64,000 nt of DNA from Sequoia sempervirens (Eukaryota > Streptophyta > Pinopsida > Cupressales > Cupressaceae): the NCBI GenBank assembly GCA_007258455.2, contig VDFB02344300.1:19901-83900 (forward strand). The letters run 5' to 3'. Positions 56,327-64,000 of this stretch are shown here, piece after piece. Below the pieces are notes generated by a model. It made no database searches and was not told where the DNA came from. It worked only from the letters and a program-made list of their open reading frames with translations. The number at the start of each line of letters is the position of its first letter. Within the stretch, counting starts at the first letter, position 1. The translations under genes and the position numbers were made by a program.

Positions 56327-56689
56327 CAAGAGACAACAGGAAAAAGGTGTAGAGGGATCAACAAGATCTAATAATTTAACATTGATTTTCAGATTACCAA
56401 ATTGGTAAGAGTAGAGGGCCTAGACAAGTTAATGGTAGAGGCTAATTTGGAAGCTAATCAGGTTAATCAGACTAGAGTAATTGATGTTTGCACCTCTTTG
56501 TGATATGAAAACATATGGATGGTATAGAAGAGTTGTCTAGTATTTACAAACCTTGCAATGTCCTACTAACAAGACTGACAATGAAAAAATAACATTAAAA
56601 TTGCATGCCATCAAGTATGTGATTATTGACAATGAGTTATGGTGGAGAATCCTGGATGGTGTACTTCTCAAGTGTGTAGATGGAAAGCA

Positions 56690-57714
56690 AGCATTGGAAA
56701 TTCTATAGGAAATGCACAATGGGGTGTGTGGTGGTCATTACATAGCAATGACCACTATACACAATATTTTAAGAGCTGGATTCTAGTGGCCTACTATTTT
56801 TAAGGATTCTCACAAATTTGTTAAGACCTGGGATTCTTGTCAATGGTTCTCAGGGAAGTTGAAGTTCTTAGGAAATTTACCACTCAGGACTATGATAGTT
56901 GAAGCCCCCTTCCAACAATGGGGAATTGATTTCATCGGAGAAATACTAGAAAAATCTAGTGGAGGACACTCATAGATCCTTGTTTCCACTGACTATTTTA
57001 CAAAATGGGTGGAAGAAATACCCACAAAGAAGGAAACAAGAAAGGTGGTAGTTTATTTTTTGTTAAATAATATTCTTATCAGATTTAGAGTCCCTAAAAG
57101 GATTATCTCAGATAATGTTGTGTTTTAGGTCAGATGAATTCAGGGACTTTTTTGAAAGAAATGGTATACAAGTCTCTTACTCTTCACCTTTCCATCCTCA
57201 AGTAAATGGTCAAGTTGTGTCAAGAAATAAGAGCTTGATTAATATAATCAAGAGAGTTATGGAAACGAACAAAAACACTTGGGACTCAAAGCTAAAATTG
57301 GCAATCTGGGAAGATAGAGCGATTGTGAAAAATGCTACTATTTATTCACCATTTGTCTTAGTGTATGGTTTACATGCTAGATTGCCACAAAATAACTTGC
57401 TCAAGATGTATAAGTTCATGCAGGAATATGATGAAGAAATCTATGATGATATGTAGCACAAAATAAATAATTTGGTGTAGTTAGATGAGACTAGAAGGGA
57501 AGCTCAAGTTAAAAACAAGAAGATGCAATTGCAAGTTAAGCATTTATATGACAAGAGAGCTTCTCCCAAAAAATTTGAAGTGAATAATATGGTGTTAGCT
57601 TGGAATGCAAGGGCTCCGAATAAGGGAAAGCATGGGAAATTTGAAGCATTATGGATAGGTCCTTATCTTTACTCAACATTCATAGGGAAGATTCATATTT
57701 CCTTTAGAGCTTAA
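56690..57714 (+). pseudogene. E1 integrase
   Basis: The zinc-binding N-terminus (GGHYIAMTTIH, then CQWFSG; only part of the HHCC set is clear) lies at 56720-56850. The core has QQWGIDFIGE (first Asp, about 56920) and RIISDNVVF (second Asp, about 57105). The third position, in NGQVVSRNKSL (about 57205), has Val where Glu is expected. Stops occur near 56784, 56972, 57127, 57454 and 57478. The C-terminal region (57523-57714) includes VLAWNARAPNKGKHGKFEALW, the GPY/F-type module. No chromodomain follows. It inserted the DNA copy into the host chromosome. Confidence 0.87.
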
Positions 57715-58206
57715 CAAGTGAAATTTTTGAACCACCAGTACATGGAGAGTTCTTAAAGCCATAATTCTCCTCATTAGGTTATTTTCCATGTACGTTTTGG
57801 TTTTGTATATTATGTATATATGTGTGTTTTCTTCTATTGTGTTTTCTTTGGTCTTGCTACCTAGTTTGGGTCCTCTTGTTCTTATCCATATTTTTGGTCT
57901 ACTTCATCCTAATATTCTTGGGATCTCGCCATTCCTGCGAGAGGCATACGTCCTAGGGTGTTGCCACAATAGTGGTTTACACTTTCTGGGAGATCCTATT
58001 TTTTGCTGAAATCACATATTTTTAGAAAATATAATGATTTAGGCCTTATAAAGTTCCATTTAAAGGATTCCAATTGAAGAGGATTTGATCAAACCACCTT
58101 AGACCAAGGCCCCTTGGATAGAACCCCACTAGTTTTAAACCATACCTATAATGGAGTCTCCTCTACACCTATCAAAATGTTGATAAAAAACTACTTTTGT
58201 TTTATG
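57715..58206. other. E1 3' untranslated region
   Basis: Non-coding stretch between integrase and polypurine tract. A 73-codon hydrophobic frame (57788-58009) has no ATG start or recognisable feature, and I do not count it as a gene. Confidence 0.5.
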
Positions 58207-58220
58207 TTTTGGGGGATGAA
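58207..58220 (+). promoter_or_regulatory. E1 polypurine tract (candidate)
   Basis: TTTTGGGGGATGAA about 0.5 kb after the integrase, the expected place for the plus-strand primer. The 3' LTR should begin within a few bases. Confidence 0.55.
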
Positions 58221-58930
58221 ATGAATTCGTTTAAAATTTTATTTTTGTAATTATGTAGTCCTTATTATAATCTTCCAAAAAAGTATAATTTTAATTAAAT
58301 TTAATTTGATTATTATATTTATTTTTATTTCTTGTGAATGTACTTTTTTCAACGAAATTAAAGCTCTTTGTTCCACACATGTGGAAAAATAAGAGATTAT
58401 AAAAAAAATTGAAAAAAATGAGTGTGCCACATATTGAATTCCTTGATCCAGCAAAAAAAGGAAAATTAAATTTTGATAAATACAAAAAAATTTACGTGTT
58501 ATACGATCATGCTATGTCTGAATTGTAATTGGTTTGACTTTGAAACTTGATTAAAGAAAAAATATTCAATAAAAACATATCTAACCAAGTGGAAGCACTA
58601 GATATCAGAGTTGAAAATCTAAATTCAAAAGAATTATAATTTTGTCCTTCACGGAAAAAAATTTATGTGTTATACGGTGAGTGTCACTTTTTAAAAATGT
58701 TATTTTCTGAAGAAAAAAAAATTAAGGGAGATGGGAAAAGAAGTGCAATATGATTCCATAACTTTTGAAAAAAATATATTTAGAATCTACAGACAAAATA
58801 TCACAAAACTCTAGTTTGTATCATCTTCAAATTCCTCACGGTTTAGCCGCTATAGGCCCGAAAGTGAAGATTTAGTTACAAAAAAATTATTTCAGTGTCC
58901 AATTTGGCCAAAAATTGTAAACCATTATTA
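58221..58930 (+). other. Possible start of E1 3' LTR
   Basis: AT-rich, no gene. The phrase TTTAYGTGTTATACG occurs twice (about 58490 and 58662). If this is the first 0.7 kb of the E1 3' LTR, a matching copy should exist near 10-12 kb, but I could not see one. It is either diverged, deleted, or a separate piece. The copia element begins at its right edge. Confidence 0.35.
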
Positions 58931-60408
58931 TGGGATCACCGCCTATTGAATAGGCACGGGAAAACTGAGAGGGAGATGAATCAGTTATCACACAAATTCA
59001 AACTTAAAACTTTATCACTTATCAAATCTTCAACCACACTATTTTTTTATTAAATATGAGCATAAATAACATAAATTAAATCAACACAATGAACACCATA
59101 TTTTTATGTCGAAAACCCAATAAGGGAAAAATCATGGTGAGGGTTAGCTCACAATATAAATATTATTAAACTAAATATAGAGGTTCACTGCCCAAAAGAG
59201 GACTCACTGTCTAAATACAAAAGCTAACTACCTATGAAGGACTCACTATCCAATAGGAAGGCTCATTGACTATAGATACAAAATAGAACAAAAGATCCAC
59301 CACTACAATTAAAGTGCATTCGCAGGATTACAGAAACTTTCAGCACACTGAAAAACTGCTATCACAACTCACTTACACACACTTCAGCTCTTATGATATG
59401 TGGCACACTTTCATCACTTTGCATTTCCCTTACACAAACTCTTCACAATTCAACTTGCTTTTATACTATTCTCAACCTTAGAGACATTTACCAAGGTCAG
59501 CCACAAAACACCATTTCATAAATTCAAACTAGGATGGAAACTCTAAATTCTCATGGTGAAAAGGAATAAAAGTGGACCAATAAAATTATTTTCTTGAATC
59601 TTCTACATGCTTCCTCAATTAAATTTTATTCTTTGAATGAAGTGTAAACACTAGGTCAGCCAAACCTATTGAGAAACATAAACAAACATTGATGCACATG
59701 CTTCCCAAGAATAAGATGGCATGCAGATGCCATGACATGCTTCATTATGTATGAGAATACATCTCAGAGCCTTCCAAATACATCCAAAACAAAAACAACA
59801 GGCTTCAATCACTAAATTTCTTTCACCAGTCTATTCAGACTGTGCAAACCCATATAGAAATACTGAAACATGACTTCCTAATTACCAAACTCTAAACCTC
59901 TTCACCAGAGCATAGGAAAGACCTTCACAAGACATATCCCATATCTGTAAGATATAAAATGAAATTTTAGAGGACTACAGAGCAAACATATTTCTCCTAG
60001 TCTACATAACACAGAATTTGTTGGTAGAACACACATACCAATGAACACAACTTTCACATACCATCTCACCAAAAGATGAAACTCAACATATATCACCATG
60101 AGAATACTATTATGAAATCCTTAGAACTGTTCAGTCATAGGATCAATACAATAGAAATGCAAAGCACATACCAGAGCATAAACTAAACACTTCCAACACT
60201 TTGATTTCTTTTCTTCATTAATTTTCTCAAAAGCACTTGGAAACTCATCAAACCAACATATTTGCAACACCATAAAGATATATCTATGTACTCATAATAT
60301 CTCACTAGCATCTAAACCATACACGCACAATCTACAACATACTAAACTATGTTGACATCAATGACAACATTAAGAACAACACCACTAGACTAGCTCATAC
60401 TTGCAACA
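58931..60408 (-). repeat. Copia 3' LTR (about 1.48 kb)
   Basis: The right edge is firm: on the - strand the polypurine tract is followed by TGTTGCAAG at 60408. The left edge is a guess at a TG (58931, TGGGATCACC). It is not confirmed because the other LTR is outside the window. The tract AAACCCAATAAGGGAAAAA and CTCACAATATAAATATT near 59110-59165 are typical of the R-U5 part of plant copia LTRs. Confidence 0.65.
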
Positions 60409-60423
60409 ATATCCCCCTTTGTC
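60409..60423 (-). promoter_or_regulatory. Copia polypurine tract
   Basis: GACAAAGGGGGATAT on the - strand directly before TGTTGCAAG, the standard end of the internal region in plant copia elements. Confidence 0.85.
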
Positions 60424-60619
60424 ATTGATGGAAACACATAATTTTTTCTAGCCCTTTTACATCAATGGAAAAGAACAACTTCTCTAATTCCTCCCCCTTA
60501 GGAGTATAATCATACTGCAACAATGAAAACCTTTTCTACTCCCCCTACGAAGTAGACCCAACAATCAATCCAGATAAATGAAGAATATGTGAATTCACTA
60601 GACTGATGCACCTTCATGT

Positions 60620-61950
60620 GCCCCTAGTTAGGAGGGCCAATGATCACTAACCTCTCTCTAAGATGTTCAAAAGTATCCTTCTGAAGAGCCTTAGTAAATG
60701 TTTGCAATTTGTTCCTTTGTAGTCACATACTCCAACCTGACCTCATTCTCCAGCACTTTCTCTCTCAGAAAATGATACTTTATAGATTTTTTTTTTGTTC
60801 TTGAATGCATAATTGGGTTCTTCAAAATGTTTATTGCAATTGTATTATCACAAAAAATAGAAGTGGGTTCATCACATACTACTCCAATTTCCTTCAAATT
60901 TTGCTTCATCCACATAACTTGTGTGTAGCAAGATGTTGCAACAATATATTCAACCTCTACAGTGGATAAAGAAACCAACTCTTGCTTTCTACTCAACCAT
61001 GACACTAATCTTCTACCAAGAAATAAAGCACCACCATAGGTACTCTTCCTGTCATCTACACATCTAACCCAATCAACATCTATATAAGCACTCAGGGTGA
61101 AATCATCACTCTTAGGGTACCAAAGTCCATAATCTAGTGTTCCTTTGAGATATATAAATATCCATTTTACAGCCATAATATGTGCTTCTTTGGGATCTAC
61201 TTGAAATCTAGCAACTAAACACACTACGTGCATAATATCTGGTCTAGTAGCAGTGAGGTACAACAATCTAACAATCATGGATTTGTACTTGCTTTGATCA
61301 GTCTTAGCAGATTCATCATCTTTGCTCAATTTACATCTGGTTACCATAGGAGTACAAACCAATTTAGAATCTTCCATCCCAAACTTTTTCAGCAACTCTT
61401 TTACATACTTAGATTGTGAAATGAATATTCCTTTGTCTATTTCATTTACTTGTAGACCAAGGAAGAAATTCAATTCACCAATCATAGACATCTCAAATTC
61501 TTTTTGCATTTCTTCAGCAAACTTTTTACACATGCCTTCATTTCCACCAAAGATGATATCATCAACATAAAAAACTACAATCAACATATTATTACCTTGC
61601 ACTTTGAAGTAAAGATTGTTGTCAGCAAAACCTTTGTTAAATCCTTTCTTTGATAGATATCTGTCTAGTCTTGCATACCAAGCTCTAAGAGCTTTCTTCA
61701 ATCCATACAATGATTTCTTTAATTTACAAACCATATCCAGGTTTTTAGACAAATGGAACCCTTTATGTTGCTCCATGTACACTTCTTCCTCTAACTCACC
61801 ATTCAGAAAAGCTGACTTAAAATCAATCTGATATACCTTGAAGTCCTTGTGTGCAAAAAATTCCAAAAGTATTCTGATAGCTTCCATTCTGGCTATAGGG
61901 GAAAATGTTTCTTCAAAATCTATTCTTTCAACTTGTGAATATCCTTTTCA
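60620..61950 (-). pseudogene. Copia reverse transcriptase and RNase H
   Basis: A 398-codon open block (61887-60691) with upstream in-frame sequence EETFSPIAR. RT motifs are QIDFKSAFLNGELEEEVYM, LKKSLYGLKKALRAWY and the intact catalytic FYVDDIIFGG. RNase H has the YIDVDWVRCVDDRKST block, LSTVEVEYIVAT and IFCDNTIAI, with the catalytic acids kept. At the very end a one-base change turns the usual IFTK ending into a premature stop at 60691, and the true C-terminus (KALQKDTFEHLRERL) continues in another frame to about 60620. Upstream, a stop near 61948 separates it from the linker. Confidence 0.9.
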
Positions 61951-62487
61951 TACCAATCTTTCCTTATTCCTTACTACTCCATTTTCATTTAGTTTATTCT
62001 GGAACACCCATTTTGAGCCAATCCTATTTTTGTTCACAGGTCTAGGGACTATTTCCCATGTCTAATTCTTTTTTATATGTTGCAATTCCTCTTTCAAAGC
62101 TCTCATCCAACTTTCATCTTCACATGCTTCTTTTACAGATTTAGGCTCTATTTTGGAGAGTAAACAAAAATTTACCTTAGTTGCAACTTTGCTTCTTTTC
62201 TTCACACCTTCACTCTTGTCTCCAATTATCTGATCTTTTGGATGATTCTTTTGTACATATTTAGGAGTCCTAGCAATAGGTTCCAGTTAATTCTCTTATT
62301 CTTCTTCTTCCACTTGTTCTTGTTCTTCTTTTTCTTCTTCTTCCTTTTCCATATTTTCTTTAGGTACATGCCCACATATAGGATCATCAGGTTCAACTTC
62401 ACTTATCTCAATAGGTTTGTGTATGTCTTCATCAACTTTCACATTAGCACTTTCAATAATCTTCCTTACTCTTTTGTTAAAACATTT
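61951..62487 (-). pseudogene. Copia integrase-RT linker
   Basis: The frame contains KKRSKVATKVNFCLLSKIEP and ESWMRALKEELQHIKKN, then IGSKWVFQNKLNENG, all conserved in the copia segment between integrase and RT. A run of Glu codons (EKEEEEKEEQEQVEEEE) at 62295-62350 forms a very acidic linker. Stops at about 62060 and 62290 break it. Confidence 0.75.
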
Positions 62488-63310
62488 CTATGCCTTTCTA
62501 GTGGTAGAGTATCCAAGAAAGACTCCTTCATCACATCTAGCATCAAAATTTCCAAGATTTTCATCATCTCTTTTAATATAGCATCTGCTTCCAAATACCT
62601 TAAAATATTTCACAATAGGAGTTTTATTGGTCCATAACTCAAAAGGTGTCTTTTTGTTGTTGTGTCTAATCTGAACTCTATTAAGAACATAGACAGTAAT
62701 ATGTATTACTTCTCTCCAATATACATCTGGTACATTAGATTCTTTCATCATAGTTCTAGTAGCTTCCTAAACTATCATGTTTTTCCTTTCAACTACTTTA
62801 TTTTGTTGTGGGTTTCTCAGAGTAGAAAATTGTCTTTAATGCTATCCTTCTCATAGAATGTATTAAATTCACCAGAAATGAATTCACCACCTCTATCTAA
62901 TCTTAAACACTTTATTCTTAGATTTACTTCATTCTCCACTCTTCCTTGGAATACCTTAAACCTATCTGGGGCCTGATTCTTTTCTCTAAGAAAAGAAACC
63001 CATGTCATTTGAGTATAATCATCAATAAGCAACATGAAATATTTGTCACCATTTAGGATTCCAATCTAAGTCAAACCACATAGATCAGTATGTACTAATT
63101 CTAGCATTTTGGTAGTCGAATGTTCCTTTCTCTCGAAGCTACATCTTGTCTACTTCCCCAATTGAAAAATTCTACAGATAGAATTATTAGGTCTTATGAT
63201 TCTAGGCAGTCTTTGAACAATATCCTTTGCATTGATCTTGACCAGGTTATCAAAGTTCACATGTCCCATTCTACGGTGCCATAACCAACTTTCATTGGTC
63301 TGAGATACAA
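62488..63310 (-). pseudogene. Copia integrase
   Basis: The gag-pre-integrase/zinc part has WLWHRRMGHVNFDNLVKI (about 63290-63240). The core has LVHTDLCG (first Asp), LRLDRGGEFISGEF (second Asp, 62817-63035 block) and NKVVERKN (Glu, about 62795). The 62488-62751 block includes ELWTNKTPIVKYFKVFGSRC and GVFLGYS, the C-terminal copia integrase region. A few stops (near 63068, 63152, 62836) separate the blocks. All three catalytic acids are present. Confidence 0.85.
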
Positions 63311-63326
63311 GACAATGACCATTAAC

Positions 63327-63701
63327 TCATTTCAACTGATAGATGTTTCCATGAGTTCTTCCAGCAACAATTATATCTCCATTCATGGATCCTTTTTTGA
63401 TTTCAAAAGTGTTGTTCTGAAACAAAAGTTTAAAGTCATTGCTACACATCTGACCAACACTAAGAAGATTATGCCTCAAACCCTTCACATAATATACATC
63501 ATCAAAACTATTTACTCCATCAAAAGTAATTGAACCTTTACAACATATCTTAGAGCCTGAATCGTCACTGAACATAAGTAAACCACCATCATACCTCTCA
63601 AGTTTAGTGGACTTACTCTTATCTTTGGTCATGTGATTTGAACATCCACTATCAATTAACCAGTAGTCTTCATCTTGTCTTGCATGAAAAGCAATAATCA
63701 A
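63327..63701 (-). pseudogene. Copia protease and gag-pre-integrase region
   Basis: An open block of 124 codons with the copia protease active site WLIDSGCSNHMTKD close to its start, followed by FDDVYYVKGLRHNLLSVGQ and NGDIIVAGRTHGNIYQL, both typical of the protease to pre-integrase segment. Sequence between it and the zinc knuckle (63702-63946) is Lys/Asp-rich with stops. Confidence 0.87.
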
Positions 63702-63946
63702 AGTTCATTCCATCCTATTCTTCTTAACCTATGGGATCTTCTTGCTTACACATTTTCCAAGGTTAGTGGATACATATTTACTTTCCAAAGCTAAGAATAA
63801 GCATTCACTAGATCATCAGCCTCATTTTCAGATTCATCATTAGAAATACCCACCTCTTCCTTAACATAGTACAACTTCTTATATTTCTTATCCTTCCTAT
63901 CCTTATCCTTATAATCCTTGTTCTTTTAATGTGCAACCCTATTCAG

Positions 63947-63988
63947 ACATCTTGAAGCATAATGACCAATATTACCACAACTGAAGCA
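63947..63988 (-). pseudogene. Copia gag zinc knuckle (fragment)
   Basis: CFSCGNIGHYASRC, a canonical C-x2-C-x4-H-x4-C nucleocapsid knuckle. It binds the element RNA. The rest of gag is outside the window, and a stop follows a few codons after the motif. Confidence 0.85.
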
Positions 63989-64000
63989 TTTAAAGGGTAG

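Larger units (their letters stand above)
12026..58220 (+). mobile_element. E1: decayed Ty3/gypsy retrotransposon (Tat-like)
   Basis: The order on the + strand is accessory pseudogene (12026-16200), LTR tail-like stretch, primer-binding site (18319), gag (18438-21660), protease (21672-22072 continuing at 54006), archaeal-type RNase H (54284-54670), RT (54794-55990), native RNase H (56078-56326), integrase (56690-57714) and polypurine tract (about 58207). All coding parts carry stops and frameshifts, and active-site residues are lost in protease, RT and integrase, so it is dead and the oldest layer here. E2 interrupts the protease. The left LTR end was not found. The right LTR appears to be interrupted by the copia element near 58.93 kb. 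The coordinates therefore give the supported core, not true termini. Confidence 0.8.
58931..64000 (-). mobile_element. Ty1/copia element, 3' part, runs off the window
   Basis: On the - strand the order is gag zinc knuckle (63947-63988), protease (near 63660), gag-pre-integrase, integrase, RT, RNase H, polypurine tract (60409-60423) and 3' LTR (about 58931-60408). This is the copia order, with integrase before RT. The coding part has only a few stops and frameshifts and an intact RT catalytic motif, so it is younger than E1. The 5' LTR and the start of gag lie beyond the right edge, so a target-site duplication cannot be checked. Confidence 0.9.

Noticed and set aside
57788..58009. 73-codon hydrophobic frame after the E1 integrase, considered as an envelope-like remnant
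   Set aside because: Too short, starts without ATG, no signal peptide plus coiled-coil pattern, and no counterpart elsewhere.
62242..62637. 131-codon Phe-rich + strand frame
   Set aside because: Antisense of the acidic Glu-rich linker and integrase C-terminus of the copia element; the TTC runs are GAA codons on the other strand.
1..64000. tRNA, rRNA or other structural RNA genes
   Set aside because: No cloverleaf-like arrangement or rRNA stretch could be recognised by eye; the three primer-binding sites only match tRNA 3' ends.

Overview
The window looks like plant nuclear DNA, most likely from a large, repeat-rich genome such as a gymnosperm. It is AT-rich, has no recognisable host gene, and is almost entirely layered LTR retrotransposons with Ty3/gypsy and Ty1/copia protein signatures. 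The species cannot be named from the sequence.

Layout. Positions 1-10.4 kb hold old, diverged repeat material. It contains two inverted copies of one segment (1-655 and 4610-5190), a 305-bp foldback element, a promoter-like stretch, a leader full of GGTGAATGAGTCCC hairpins, and a 323-codon Ser/Pro/Asn-rich reading frame of unknown function. From about 12 kb to at least 58.2 kb lies a decayed + strand gypsy element, called E1 here: accessory reading frame, primer-binding site, gag, protease, archaeal-type RNase H, RT, RNase H and integrase. Its protease is split by E2 (22073-54000, - strand, TSD GTAGA). E2 has no recognisable gag or pol but carries a plant-mobile-domain (PMD) type pseudogene in antisense. 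E2 is split in turn by E3 (26609-43501, + strand, TSD TATAT). E3 is a gag-protease element whose 5' LTR is 6.5 kb long and contains a gene with a likely intron. The gag of E3 is split by a solo LTR of its own family in reverse orientation, called E4 (34435-40940, TSD CAATC). Removing each insertion at its target-site duplication rejoins the interrupted frame or sequence, so the order of insertion is E1, then E2, then E3, then E4. Five copies of an unclassified ~0.79-kb inverted-repeat DNA element with 4-bp TSDs are scattered through E1 and E2. The right end is the 3' part of a fairly well preserved copia element on the - strand (about 58.9 kb to beyond the window).

How the parts relate. The most interesting pattern is that the three gypsy-type elements each carry an extra, non-gag-pol gene with a similar plan: an N-terminal globular domain with PMD-like spacing, an acidic or charged linker, and a C-terminal coiled coil. 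In E3/E4 this gene sits entirely inside the LTR. The 5' LTR of E3 and the reversed solo LTR also form two nearly identical 6.5-kb inverted arms about 1.3 kb apart, which could yield a very long hairpin RNA. Each element family has its own array of short dispersed words near its ends.

All coding regions were judged by eye from translations and motifs. Nothing was run against a database.
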